Of a stretch of 64,000 nucleotides of DNA, positions 18,280-27,393 are shown piece after piece. The stretch lies in NCBI GenBank assembly GCA_050633825.1, contig JBOEHG010000007.1:1-64000 (forward strand), written 5' to 3'. The position numbers were made by a program, and so were the translations under genes. Under the pieces are notes generated by a model. That model was not told where the DNA came from. It saw only the letters and a list, made by a program, of their open reading frames with translations, and searched no databases. Source of the stretch: CANLBN01 sp050633825. GTDB lineage: Bacteria; Pseudomonadota; Gammaproteobacteria; Pseudomonadales; Cellvibrionaceae. Each line of letters opens with the position of its first letter. The first letter of the stretch is position 1.

Positions 18280-18315
18280 ATGATCTGTTTGAAAATGAGG
18301 TACCTTCCGCGATGA
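18280..18315 (+). promoter_or_regulatory. Possible 11-codon leader ORF coupled to lpxC
   Basis: An ATG at 18280, just after AGGAG (18273-18277), opens the frame MICLKMRYLPR. Its TGA (18313-18315) overlaps the lpxC ATG (18312-18314) as ATGA. An internal in-frame ATG is at 18295. The overlap is the form usual for translational coupling. The Shine-Dalgarno spacing is short (2 nt), so use of this start is uncertain. The GAGG at 18297-18300 can serve lpxC directly. Confidence 0.35.
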
Positions 18316-19223
18316 TACGTCAGCGCACACTGAAAAATGAAATCAAGGCAACGGGCGTTGGCTTGCATACAGGCGAAAAAGTCTATTTGACCCTAAAACC
18401 TGCCCCAGAAGATTATGGGATTGTTTTTAGGCGGGTCGATCTTGAGCCTGCTGTTGAAATTCCTGCGAAAGCAGAAAATGTTGGTGAAACAACATTGTCG
18501 ACCTCTCTTGTTTCTGGTGATACTAAAGTATCAACAGTTGAGCATTTATTATCAGCAATGGCGGGTTTAGGTATTGATAATGCTATTATCGAGCTAACCG
18601 CCGGCGAAGTGCCCATCATGGATGGTAGTGCAGGTCCTTTTGTATTTCTTATTCAGTCTGCAGGTATCCAAGAGCAATCGGCTCCCAAAAAATTTATTCG
18701 TATCAAAAAAGAAGTCTCAGTCACTGACGGAGATAAAACAGCTAGTTTTAAGCCATTTAACGGCTTTAAAGTGAGTTTTAGCATCGATTTTGATCATCCT
18801 GTTTTTCAAGATCGTTCTTTAGCCGCTGAAATTGACTTTTCCAGTACGTCTTTTGTTAAAGAAGTCAGTCGTGCTCGGACCTTTGGCTTTATGCACGAAA
18901 TTGAATACTTGCGCTCTAAAGGCCTCGCCAAAGGCGGCAGCATGGATAATGCTATCGTTGTTGATGAGTATCGGGTCTTAAATGAAGATGGGCTTCGTTA
19001 CGAAGATGAATTCGTGAAGCATAAAATGCTTGATGCAATTGGTGATCTTTACCTCCTTGGTAATAGTTTAATTGGTGAATTTTGTGCTCATAAATCAGGC
19101 CATGCACTCAATAATAAGTCTCTACGGCAACTTATTGCGCAGCCAGATGCATGGGAAGTGGTCGTTTTCGAAGATGAAGAAGAAGCACCAATTTCATACG
19201 TTAAGCTAGCGATGGCCGTCTAG
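18312..19223 (+). CDS. lpxC: UDP-3-O-acyl-N-acetylglucosamine deacetylase LpxC
   Basis: LpxC is the zinc deacetylase of the committed step of lipid A synthesis. The zinc ligands H78, H237 and D241 are present (VEHLLSAMAGLGIDN; KHKMLDAIGDLYLLG), as are the IMDGSAGPFVFLI and RTFGFMHEIEYLRSKGLAKGGSMDNAIV blocks. 303 aa, as usual. The C-terminus is acidic and then ends SYVKLAMAV; in E. coli the C-terminus serves as an FtsH degradation signal, and a hydrophobic end such as this could do likewise (inference). It ends at an intrinsic terminator. Confidence 0.98.
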   Translation: MIRQRTLKNEIKATGVGLHTGEKVYLTLKPAPEDYGIVFRRVDLEPAVEIPAKAENVGETTLSTSLVSGDTKVSTVEHLLSAMAGLGIDNAIIELTAGEVPIMDGSAGPFVFLIQSAGIQEQSAPKKFIRIKKEVSVTDGDKTASFKPFNGFKVSFSIDFDHPVFQDRSLAAEIDFSSTSFVKEVSRARTFGFMHEIEYLRSKGLAKGGSMDNAIVVDEYRVLNEDGLRYEDEFVKHKMLDAIGDLYLLGNSLIGEFCAHKSGHALNNKSLRQLIAQPDAWEVVVFEDEEEAPISYVKLAMAV

Positions 19224-19243
19224 TATCTCATTGCTCTTTATGT

Positions 19244-19270
19244 AAGCCCGGCTTTTTAGCTGGGCTTTTT
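19244..19270 (+). terminator. Rho-independent terminator of lpxC
   Basis: A stem of AAGCCCGGC (19244-19252) with GCTGGGCTT (one G-U pair) closes a TTTTTA loop and runs into TTTTT. It lies 21 bp after the lpxC stop. Confidence 0.88.
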
Positions 19271-19464
19271 ACTGTATGGAATAACCATAATAAAGAGCAA
19301 AATAATGTGAAAACAGTCTTAAGAATAGTTTGTAATTCCTTGTTTTTTGGGCCATATTTCATACAGAGTTGATTATTTTTATTAAAAAATGTAATGTTTG
19401 CGGCCTTTTGTCGTAAAAAGTGACATATTTTTTAGCTAAAACAGCAGGTTTTTTGCCAAACTAC

Positions 19465-20400
19465 ATGAAAATTATTGTCGTTAATAAATACCATGGTCGT
19501 GTTCGCCACCTTACTCTTGGGGGTTGGACGAGGGCCTTGCTATCGGTTTGTGTACTAGGCTTGCCACTGGGTATTGGTGTCTATGTAGGTCATAAATGGT
19601 CTGCTGATGAAGGTGCTTCGGATATATTGTCCGTCGATACAGCTGAAAAATGGACAGAATTACTGGCTGAGCAAGAAGAGCAAGTCAAAGATGCTCGGAA
19701 AAATGCTAATGCCCAGCTCAGCGCAATCACCCTCCGCATGGCTGAACTACAAGCGCGGCTTGTTCGCTTAGATGCTCTGGGTGAGCGTCTGACAACGATG
19801 GCAAAGTTAGATAAGGGTGAGTTTGATTTTAATCAGCCCCCTGCAGTCGGTGGTCCAGAAACTGATGCCCTGGGTAAAGCCTATAGTCCTCCCGAATTCC
19901 TACAAACCGTTGATCAGCTTGTTGACCAAATCAATGACAGAGAACAGCAGCTTGAAACGCTAGAAGCGTTAATGGCTAAGCGTAAATTGCAAGATGATGT
20001 CTTTGTTGCTGGTCGCCCCGTTCAAAAAGGTTGGATGTCTTCCCGTTATGGGCGCCGAACAGACCCTTTTAATGGCACTATTTCTTGGCATAGCGGCGTC
20101 GACTTTGCCGGTAAATTAGGCTCAAAAATTGTTTCAGTGGCTGCGGGTATTGTGGTCGAATCCGGTGAACGCAGTGGTTATGGTGGTTTTGTTGAAATTA
20201 ACCATGGCGGCGGGTTTAAAACACGTTATGCTCACAACAAGCAAAATTTAGTTAAAGTCGGTGATGTTGTTAAAAAAGGGCAAATCATCGCACTGATGGG
20301 CAGTAGTGGTCGTTCCACTGGTCCTCATGTTCATTTCGAAGTCTACAAATACGGCCGTCCGGTCGATCCCGCTACCTATATTCATCGTACACGCCGATAA
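19465..20400 (+). CDS. M23-family (LytM) peptidoglycan endopeptidase, membrane-anchored
   Basis: This is a probable peptidoglycan DD-endopeptidase facing the periplasm. It has a basic N-terminus, one membrane anchor (about 23-42), a coiled coil (about 60-105 and 140-165), then a complete M23 domain with WHSGVDFAG (H-x3-D) and GPHVHFEVYKYGRPVDP (HxH), so it should be catalytically active. Start ATG 19465 (MKIIVVNKYHGRVR) fits the family; a GTG at 19420 would add 15 residues. The position between lpxC and secA is shared with Pseudomonas. Confidence 0.9.
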   Translation: MKIIVVNKYHGRVRHLTLGGWTRALLSVCVLGLPLGIGVYVGHKWSADEGASDILSVDTAEKWTELLAEQEEQVKDARKNANAQLSAITLRMAELQARLVRLDALGERLTTMAKLDKGEFDFNQPPAVGGPETDALGKAYSPPEFLQTVDQLVDQINDREQQLETLEALMAKRKLQDDVFVAGRPVQKGWMSSRYGRRTDPFNGTISWHSGVDFAGKLGSKIVSVAAGIVVESGERSGYGGFVEINHGGGFKTRYAHNKQNLVKVGDVVKKGQIIALMGSSGRSTGPHVHFEVYKYGRPVDPATYIHRTRR

Positions 20401-20524
20401 TCCTCTAAATTTCCTTTGACAGCTTGCGTATTCCGTCACCATACGGTTTACTTGCAGCCTCTTTGAGTTAGGCGGAATAACGCCTATTTAAACCCTTTAT
20501 AAAGTATAAAATTTTAGGTTCACT

Positions 20525-23254
20525 ATGTTCGGCAAGGTCTTCAGAGCTGTTTTTGGCTCAAAAAATGGGCGTGAATTAAAGCGCATGGGTAAATTGGTTA
20601 AGCGAATTAATGCGCTGGAACCAGAATTCGAACAGTTAAATGATGAGGCTTTGAAAGCCAAAACAGACGAGTTTCGCCAACGCATAAAAGATGGCGAGAG
20701 CCTTGATGCTTTGTTGCCAGAAGCCTTTGCTGTGGTACGAGAATCGTCTAAGCGCACCCTTGGCTTGCGTCATTTTGATGTGCAGTTAATCGGTGGTATT
20801 ACGCTTCATGAAGGTTGTATTGCCGAGATGAGAACTGGTGAAGGTAAGACCTTAGTGGCGACTTTACCTGCCTATCTTAACGCCTTAACTGGTAGTGTCC
20901 ATGTCATTACAGTGAATGATTATTTGGCCAGTCGAGATGCGAACTGGATGGCGCCTGTTTATGAATTCCTTGGCATGAAAGTTGGCGTAATTCAAAGTAT
21001 GCAGGAGTTCGAGGATAAGTTTGAAGCCTATGCCGCGGATATTACCTACGGTACTAATAACGAGTTTGGCTTCGATTATCTACGCGACAATATGGCTTTT
21101 TCTAAAGAGCAGCGTGTTCAGCGTTCACTGTCTTTTGGTATTGTCGATGAAGTTGATTCTATTCTAATTGATGAAGCGAGAACCCCATTAATTATATCGG
21201 GGCAGGTAGAAAACAATGCTGAGTTGTATACAAAAGTAAATCAACTTATCCCTAAACTTGAGGGACATATTCTAGAAACAGAAATTAAAAAGGGCGAACC
21301 AAAACCTGTACCAAAAGGTGACTTCTCCATTGATGAAAAACAGCGCCATGTTGAATTGACTGAGCAGGGCCATCAAAAAGTTGAAGAGCTGCTAATACAG
21401 ATGAAGCTATTGGATACAGATGATAGTTTATATGCCTCGACTAACTTGAGCTTACTTCACCATGTTCACGCCGGGTTAAAAGCACATGCACTTTTTCAAC
21501 GCGATGTTCATTATATCCTTGAAGGTGGTGAAATATTATTAATTGATGAGCATACAGGACGTACAATGCCGGGACGTCGTATGTCTGAAGGTTTACATCA
21601 GGCAATCGAAGCGAAAGAAGGTGTTGCCATTCAAAATGAATCGCAAACATTGGCATCAACCACCTTCCAAAACTATTTCCGTTTATACCCTAAATTGTCA
21701 GGCATGACTGGTACTGCGGATACTGAGGCGTTCGAATTTCGTCAAATCTACAGTCTAAATGTTGTTGTTATTCCGACGAATAAAGAGATCGAACGTAAAG
21801 ACCTAAACGATCTTATTTATCTTTCTATTGAAGAAAAATATGATGCCATTGCGCGGGATATTATTAAATATCAAAAAAGCAATGCCCCTATTTTAGTGGG
21901 TACTGCCTCTGTCGAATCGTCTGAGGAATTATCTAAACGATTAAATAAAGAAGGTATTGCGCATAAAGTACTAAATGCAAAATTTCATGAAAAAGAAGCC
22001 GATATTGTTGCCCAAGCTGGGCGCCCGCAAGCAGTGACTATTGCAACCAATATGGCTGGTCGAGGAACAGATATTGTACTCGGTGGTAATTTAGAAGCTG
22101 AATTGGCGGCATTGAAAAACCCTTCAGAGACAGAAATTGCTCGAGTTAAGGCTGATTGGCAAACACGTCATCAGCAGGTGATGGAAGCTGGTGGTTTGCA
22201 TATTTTAGGTACAGAGCGCCATGAATCAAGACGTATCGATAATCAGTTACGTGGTCGTGCTGGTCGTCAGGGAGACCCGGGTCTATCGCGTTTTTATCTT
22301 TCAATGGAAGATAATTTAATGCGTATTTTTATGTCTGACCGCATTCGCGGTTTTATGCAATCTTTAGGCATGGATAAAGGTGAAGCCATTGAACATAAAA
22401 TGGTAACCAATGCCATTGAGAAAGCACAACGTAAAGTTGAAGGCCGTAACTTTGATATTCGTAAACAACTGCTTGAATTTGATGATGTAGCTAATGATCA
22501 ACGTCAGGTCATTTATAATCAGCGTAACGATTTATTAGAAGCAGAATCTATTCGTGAAGTGGTTACCAATATTCGCCGTGATGTTGTCAGTGATTCCATG
22601 AGTGGTTATATCCCACCACAAAGTATGGAAGAGCAGTGGGATATTGCCGCGGCCGAACAATACGTGGCCAGTGAATATGATGTCGAAGCGCCAATACAAA
22701 AATGGTTGGATGAAGATGAAAGCTTACACTCAGAAACGCTAGTCGAAAAAGTATTATCTGAAGTTCAAGGCCATTATGATGCTAAATGTGAACGTTTAGA
22801 TCCAGTACTTGTTGAGATAGAAAAGCAAGTTATGTTGCAGATACTGGATATGCAATGGAAAGAGCATCTTTTGAGTATGGATCACTTGCGTCAGGGCATT
22901 GGTTTAAGAGCCTATGCGCAAAAAAATCCAAAGCAGGAATATAAGCGCGAGTCTTTTGAGTTATTCCAATCCATGCTAGAAACAATTAAGTCAGAAACTA
23001 TTCGTATTTTGGCCAGAGTCGAGCCGGTATCTCCTGAGGAAATGGAGGCGATGGAACAAGAACGTCGCCAACAGCAAGAGCAGGACATGAAATTAGAGCA
23101 TGCGCAAACATCTGCACTACAAGCTGAATCTACTCAGGAGCAACAAGAGTCATCAGAGCAACCCTTTGTGCGTGAAGGGAAAAAGGTTGGGCGTAATGAG
23201 CCTTGCCCTTGTGGTTCAGGTAAAAAATACAAACAATGTCACGGTAAACTGTAA
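20525..23254 (+). CDS. secA: Preprotein translocase ATPase SecA
   Basis: SecA drives post-translational protein export through SecYEG. Walker A GEGKT is at 105-109, with VDEVDSILIDEARTPLIISG (Walker B region), the preprotein cross-linking domain, the GRAGRQGDPGLSRFYLSMED motif of the second ATPase lobe and the helical scaffold. The C-terminal zinc motif has Cys894, Cys896, Cys905 and His906, the SecB/lipid-binding tail. 909 aa, close to E. coli (901). No SecM-like arrest peptide is seen in the short gap before it. Confidence 0.98.
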   Translation: MFGKVFRAVFGSKNGRELKRMGKLVKRINALEPEFEQLNDEALKAKTDEFRQRIKDGESLDALLPEAFAVVRESSKRTLGLRHFDVQLIGGITLHEGCIAEMRTGEGKTLVATLPAYLNALTGSVHVITVNDYLASRDANWMAPVYEFLGMKVGVIQSMQEFEDKFEAYAADITYGTNNEFGFDYLRDNMAFSKEQRVQRSLSFGIVDEVDSILIDEARTPLIISGQVENNAELYTKVNQLIPKLEGHILETEIKKGEPKPVPKGDFSIDEKQRHVELTEQGHQKVEELLIQMKLLDTDDSLYASTNLSLLHHVHAGLKAHALFQRDVHYILEGGEILLIDEHTGRTMPGRRMSEGLHQAIEAKEGVAIQNESQTLASTTFQNYFRLYPKLSGMTGTADTEAFEFRQIYSLNVVVIPTNKEIERKDLNDLIYLSIEEKYDAIARDIIKYQKSNAPILVGTASVESSEELSKRLNKEGIAHKVLNAKFHEKEADIVAQAGRPQAVTIATNMAGRGTDIVLGGNLEAELAALKNPSETEIARVKADWQTRHQQVMEAGGLHILGTERHESRRIDNQLRGRAGRQGDPGLSRFYLSMEDNLMRIFMSDRIRGFMQSLGMDKGEAIEHKMVTNAIEKAQRKVEGRNFDIRKQLLEFDDVANDQRQVIYNQRNDLLEAESIREVVTNIRRDVVSDSMSGYIPPQSMEEQWDIAAAEQYVASEYDVEAPIQKWLDEDESLHSETLVEKVLSEVQGHYDAKCERLDPVLVEIEKQVMLQILDMQWKEHLLSMDHLRQGIGLRAYAQKNPKQEYKRESFELFQSMLETIKSETIRILARVEPVSPEEMEAMEQERRQQQEQDMKLEHAQTSALQAESTQEQQESSEQPFVREGKKVGRNEPCPCGSGKKYKQCHGKL

Positions 23255-23278
23255 TTTAGAAAAAGTAGCATAATTATT

Positions 23279-24499
23279 ATGGCGGTAGGTCAATTACAAT
23301 TCCCGCAAATGCCGATTATTGAAGGCGTTGCTTTAAATGCAGTCAGTGCGGGAATAAAAAAAAATAACCAGCTTGATTTGGTTTTACTGGAATTACCAAA
23401 AACAGCGACAGTCTCCGGTGTATTTACCCAAAATGCCTATTGCGCTGCGCCAGTGACAATTTGTAAAGATCATTTACAGCAAACCACCAATAGTCGCTAT
23501 TTACTGATTAATTCCGGTAATGCCAATGCTTGTACTGGTGAGCAAGGGATAGAGGCCGCACTGGTAAGTTGTGCGGCAGTAGCAGAAGAAAAAAGTGTTG
23601 CTGTCAAACAAGTCTTGCCCTTTTCTACGGGCGTAATCGGCGAACAATTGCCTGTTGAAAAAATAGAAAAAGCCATACCACTATTAGCTGCTGGGCTCGA
23701 TGTGGATCATTGGTTGTTGGCCGCTGAAGGCATAATGACTACCGATACTTGTCCTAAAGGTGCCTCTGTGTCGGTAGATATTGGCAAGGAGCAATTAATT
23801 GTTAATGGGATTGCCAAAGGCGCTGGAATGATCAAGCCTAATATGGCTACCATGTTGGCGTATATTGTTACTAATGCTTCTGTTAGTGAAGTATTATTAA
23901 AACAGTTGGTAAAAGAAGCCGCAGATTTATCCTTTAATCGCATTACCATTGATGGTGACACCTCGACTAATGATAGTTGCATGTTGGTTGCAGCTGGTTC
24001 TGCTGCAATCAATATTGATAGTGTCGATTCCCCTCATTACTCAGTATTAAAACAAGCTGTTGTTAATGTCTTGCAAAACTTAGCGCAATCTATTGTAAAA
24101 GATGGTGAAGGTGCAACAAAATTTGTTTCAGTCGTGGTGGAAGAAGGGCATGATCAGCAAGAGTGTCTAGATGTTGCTTATGCTATAGCTCACTCGCCCC
24201 TCGTTAAAACAGCCTTGTTTGCCTCAGACCCTAATTGGGGAAGAATTGTTGCCGCTATTGGTTATGCTGGCATTGAAAATTTAGATGTTGATAAAGTAAA
24301 AGTTTTACTGGATGACGTACTCATCGTTGAAAATGGTGGGCGTGCTCCCGCGTACCGAGAAGAAGACGGCCAGAGAGTGATGAATCAAGATGAGCTGACA
24401 ATCAAGGTTTGTTTAGGGCGAGGAAAAAAATCCGAAACACTTTGGACAACAGATCTATCCCATGACTATATTAAAATTAATGCAGAGTATCGAACGTAG
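23279..24499 (+). CDS. argJ: Bifunctional ornithine acetyltransferase/N-acetylglutamate synthase ArgJ
   Basis: ArgJ transfers acetyl from N-acetylornithine to glutamate, recycling the acetyl group in arginine synthesis. The protein is made as one chain and self-cleaves before a Thr; the KPNMATMLAYIVTNA site is present with Thr191. DPNWGRI, the GEGATKF segment and the C-terminal HDYIKINAEYRT are typical. 406 aa. It lies 24 bp after secA and 6 bp before mutT. Whether it also uses acetyl-CoA cannot be told from the sequence. Confidence 0.96.
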   Translation: MAVGQLQFPQMPIIEGVALNAVSAGIKKNNQLDLVLLELPKTATVSGVFTQNAYCAAPVTICKDHLQQTTNSRYLLINSGNANACTGEQGIEAALVSCAAVAEEKSVAVKQVLPFSTGVIGEQLPVEKIEKAIPLLAAGLDVDHWLLAAEGIMTTDTCPKGASVSVDIGKEQLIVNGIAKGAGMIKPNMATMLAYIVTNASVSEVLLKQLVKEAADLSFNRITIDGDTSTNDSCMLVAAGSAAINIDSVDSPHYSVLKQAVVNVLQNLAQSIVKDGEGATKFVSVVVEEGHDQQECLDVAYAIAHSPLVKTALFASDPNWGRIVAAIGYAGIENLDVDKVKVLLDDVLIVENGGRAPAYREEDGQRVMNQDELTIKVCLGRGKKSETLWTTDLSHDYIKINAEYRT

Positions 24500-24505
24500 A
24501 TTATC

Positions 24506-24904
24506 ATGAAGTCAGTACATGTGGCCGTTGGTATTGTTATCAATGATAAAAATGAAATACTGATAGCGAAACGTCCCGATAAGCTACATCAGGGAGGCTT
24601 ATGGGAATTCCCCGGGGGTAAAGTCGAACAAGATGAAACGGTACAAGAAGCTCTCATTAGAGAGTTTCAAGAAGAAGTTGCCATTCAAATTCAGCAGCTT
24701 GAACCGTTTATGGAAATTCACCACGACTATGGTGACAAAAAAGTCTTTCTCGATATTTGGTTGTCATCTAAGTTTGATGGTGTTGCACAAGGCTTAGAAG
24801 GACAGCCGATAAAATGGGTGGCATTGCCAGAACTTAAGCAGTATTCATTTCCTGAGGCGAATAATGAGATTGTAGATAAACTCTTATCTTCATCTTTTTC
24901 TTAG
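24506..24904 (+). CDS. mutT: 8-oxo-dGTP diphosphatase MutT
   Basis: MutT hydrolyses oxidised dGTP and so prevents A:T to C:G transversions. The Nudix box runs from G38 to I60 (GKVEQDETVQEALIREFQEE). The Gly of the final EExGU is Ala59 here; the metal-binding RE..EE residues are intact. WEFPGGK and the KWVALPELKQYSFPEAN end are typical of MutT. 132 aa, with no C-terminal ThiE-like domain such as some Pseudomonas fusions have. Confidence 0.93.
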   Translation: MKSVHVAVGIVINDKNEILIAKRPDKLHQGGLWEFPGGKVEQDETVQEALIREFQEEVAIQIQQLEPFMEIHHDYGDKKVFLDIWLSSKFDGVAQGLEGQPIKWVALPELKQYSFPEANNEIVDKLLSSSFS

Positions 24905-24954
24905 TGTTTAACTTTTTACTTTTTCGTGTTAGTCGTTGTTAAATCTCTTTAGTT

Positions 24955-24989
24955 AAAAATACATGGTACAACTTTACAGTTATACCATG
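24955..24989 (-). terminator. Terminator for the YHS gene
   Basis: Read on the - strand, CATGGTA (24989-24983) pairs with TACCATG (24968-24962), with an inner AACT/AGTT stem and a TTAC-type loop, and runs into TATTTTT. It sits 31 bp past the stop at 25021. The same hairpin could slow transcription leaving mutT on +, although the T tract there is poor. Confidence 0.6.
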
Positions 24990-25020
24990 CTCTTACTTTC
25001 TATTTTAAATGTTTTAGGCT

Positions 25021-25482
25021 TTATAGCTCAGCTGCGGAAATGTTTTTGATTTTTTTCCATTGCTTATTTGCACCTTCAATATGACCAGGGATATCTTTCA
25101 CCCAGACTGATTTAACATTATTATCCAAATTGAAGTACAGCTTGCCATCAACAACTTCCCATACATTTGGATCGCCAATAAATTTTTTGCCAACAAAGGC
25201 ACCATATGCACAGTAACCACCATACTGAGGTAAGTACTTATCTTTGTTTTTGTTGAATGTATCTAGGTTTTCTTTATTGGAGAAAATATAGTTAACATTA
25301 TCGACAGTAGAAACAAAATTTCCGTTTCCCGGTAATGGTTTCTTACCTGTTTGATAAGAGACAAGATCATAGCCTCCAGCACCTACTGTACTGTTAGTCA
25401 CAAAATCAGCAGATGCATTGAGCGCAAAAATCATAATAAACGCACTAATGGTAGAAAGGATCGTTGTTTTGATATTTTTCAT
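25021..25482 (-). CDS. Secreted YHS-domain protein
   Basis: A 153-residue protein with a clear signal peptide (about 1-25, ending in NASA). The YHS-like domain covers about 38-100, with GYDLVSYQTGKKPLPG, YIFSNKENLDTFNKNKDKYLPQYGGYCAYGAF and a single Cys in GYCAYG. YHS domains are often tied to metal or haem handling, but the precise role of this exported form is not known. It lies 45 bp downstream of the AhpD-like gene on the same strand, so the two are probably co-transcribed. Confidence 0.85.
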   Translation of the reverse strand: MKNIKTTILSTISAFIMIFALNASADFVTNSTVGAGGYDLVSYQTGKKPLPGNGNFVSTVDNVNYIFSNKENLDTFNKNKDKYLPQYGGYCAYGAFVGKKFIGDPNVWEVVDGKLYFNLDNNVKSVWVKDIPGHIEGANKQWKKIKNISAAEL

Positions 25483-25527
25483 GGTATTTCCTCATTAAGG
25501 TTGGTTGTGGATATAATCTCGTGCTAA

Positions 25528-26073
25528 TTAAGCCGCTTTAGTAGATACGACTGGAAAATCGATATCTGTTTGAGCAGCGTGGTTTAGGTAGTTAGTGAAA
25601 ATATTTAAAGCGACATTGGCAATGACTTCGACAATAAAACCTTGACAGTAGCCGTGTTCTTTTAATGAGTGAATATCATCATCTGAAACATTGCCACGAT
25701 TTTCAGTTAAGGTTTTTGCAAAAGCCAATACGGCAGCTGTTTTTGCATCATTGGCTTGCGCGATTAGGGACTGTTTAATATCATCGTCACTCAATCCAGC
25801 CATTTTACCTAGTGTTGTATGTGCTGAAGCACAGTAATCGCAACTGTTAACGCCAGCGACAGTCAAAGCAATTTGTTCTCGTAATTCAGCATTAATCAAT
25901 CCATCAGATAAGGCTTGGCTAAAGTTTAAATAGCCATTAAGTGCAGCTGCTGAGTTACCAAGTGTGCCAAAAATATTAGCAATGCCACCGAAAGACGCTT
26001 TTATCTTATCCAGCGCAGGGCGCGAAGCTTCAGGGGAATCTTCATAACTTACAGGAGTAATTCTACTCATCAT
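25528..26073 (-). CDS. Carboxymuconolactone decarboxylase/AhpD-family protein
   Basis: An all-helical AhpD-like protein with the redox motif C78-D-Y-C81 followed by H85 (NSCDYCASAHTTLGK). This motif in the family serves thiol-dependent peroxide reduction. Start ATG 26073 follows GAGGAA by 5 nt; ATG 26070 is equally possible, and a longer in-frame start at 26118 lacks support. 181 aa. It heads a two-gene unit with the YHS gene and is divergent from the AraC regulator, which may control it. Confidence 0.88.
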   Translation of the reverse strand: MMSRITPVSYEDSPEASRPALDKIKASFGGIANIFGTLGNSAAALNGYLNFSQALSDGLINAELREQIALTVAGVNSCDYCASAHTTLGKMAGLSDDDIKQSLIAQANDAKTAAVLAFAKTLTENRGNVSDDDIHSLKEHGYCQGFIVEVIANVALNIFTNYLNHAAQTDIDFPVVSTKAA

Positions 26074-26158
26074 TATTTCCTCGGGTTGGTTAGTATTGTT
26101 GAGCATATATATACTCAAATTAAGGTCTAAGCTGATGTCTTAGGTTGAGGGAAAGTAT

Positions 26159-26266
26159 ATGCCTATCAAAAAAACCAACAATGTTCGTTCCGCCAGAGTT
26201 TTTGTTCATTCGTCCATGCTGGTATTTTTATTGGGATTATTTGGCTATCATAAAGCTATTAATTGA
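26159..26266 (+). CDS. Possible 35-residue membrane peptide
   Basis: A short frame with GAGGGAAA 8 nt before its ATG encodes a basic head (MPIKKTNNVRSARVFVHSS) and one hydrophobic stretch (MLVFLLGLFGYHKAIN). It lies in the gap between the AhpD-like gene (-) and the AraC regulator (+). I do not recognise it. The good ribosome-binding site and the membrane-peptide pattern argue for a real gene; length and lack of a known family argue against certainty. Confidence 0.4.
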   Translation: MPIKKTNNVRSARVFVHSSMLVFLLGLFGYHKAIN

Positions 26267-26325
26267 TCGTAAGTGTATGAATTGATGCATAGAGCATAAA
26301 GGTAAGATACGGCGGAAATAAAATA

Positions 26326-27273
26326 ATGGATACACTCAGTAAGATATTAGATTTGTTGCGTTTTAATGGCGCGTTTTATTTTGCGACAAATTTTAATGCG
26401 CCATGGAGTATACAGGTGCCACCTTATAAACGTGTTGCTCGATTTCATTACGTGACGCAAGGTCATTGTTGGGTGAGAATAGGAGGGGTGGAAGAGCCAA
26501 AGCTTTTGTCTGTTGGTGATTTAATTATTATTCCGCATGGAGCCACACATATACTCAGTGATCAACCTGATGCAGAACCTATAACATTAGACGCTGCATT
26601 CACTCAGGCTGATTATGACGGCCAAGGCGTCTTTCAGTTTGGTGAGAATGAAAATAACCATGGTACACAGTTAGTCTGCGGTCATTTTGAGTTCAACGAT
26701 GAATATAGACACTCTTTAATTGACTACTTACCTCAATGCATTATTTGTAATGAAAACGCAGGTACAGAGTTATCTTGGTTGAAAGATTCATTACGCTTTC
26801 TTGCCCATGTTGCCAAAACAGATCAGATGGGTAGTTCTGCCATTATCAAGCGCTTATCTGAAATTATCTTTATTCAATCAATTCGTTTTTGGAATGATGA
26901 CCAAAATAATCAAGAAGGGTTTCTAGCGGCATTAAATGATTCTCATATCTCTAAAGGTTTACGTGCATTTCACAATGATTACGCTGCCGATTGGACTGTT
27001 GAAAAACTCGCCGAAGAAGCTAATATGTCACGCTCCTTATTTTCTAACCGTTTTAAGGAATACCTTAAGCTATCGCCAATACAGTATGTGACACATTGGC
27101 GCATGCAAAATGCCCAACGGTTGTTGAGTGAAAGTACTCTATCTATTGAGCAAATAGCATCAGATGTTGGTTATGAATCACTAGCATCATTTAGTAAAGC
27201 GTTTAAAAGGGGGGTTGGAAAAAACCCTGGGGAATATAGGCGTGAACATCTCGCTATTAATAGTGTTTCCTAA
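26326..27273 (+). CDS. AraC-family transcriptional regulator, cupin type
   Basis: The N-terminal cupin-like sensor (about 15-190) contains PPYKRVARFHYVTQGHCWVRIGG and LSVGDLIIIPHGATHILSD. The C-terminal DNA-binding part (about 208-308) has two helix-turn-helix units: DWTVEKLAEEANMSRSLFSNRFKEYL and LSIEQIASDVGYESLASFSKAFKRGVGKNPGEYRR. 315 aa. It is divergent from the AhpD-like/YHS pair, the usual layout for a local activator. The inducer is unknown. Confidence 0.92.
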   Translation: MDTLSKILDLLRFNGAFYFATNFNAPWSIQVPPYKRVARFHYVTQGHCWVRIGGVEEPKLLSVGDLIIIPHGATHILSDQPDAEPITLDAAFTQADYDGQGVFQFGENENNHGTQLVCGHFEFNDEYRHSLIDYLPQCIICNENAGTELSWLKDSLRFLAHVAKTDQMGSSAIIKRLSEIIFIQSIRFWNDDQNNQEGFLAALNDSHISKGLRAFHNDYAADWTVEKLAEEANMSRSLFSNRFKEYLKLSPIQYVTHWRMQNAQRLLSESTLSIEQIASDVGYESLASFSKAFKRGVGKNPGEYRREHLAINSVS

Positions 27274-27393
27274 TAATGTGGCTCTCTGATTATCTTGTAG
27301 TGTTTTAGACAATAATCAAAGACGATTAAGCATATGAAAAGAGAGCTATATTTTTTAAGCTGTAGATACGCTTGTAAGTAAAGAGTAGGTGTC

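Noticed and set aside
24506..24904. MutT as inactive because the Nudix box Gly is Ala59
   Set aside because: The metal-binding and catalytic RE..EE residues are intact and the change is small, so activity is likely.
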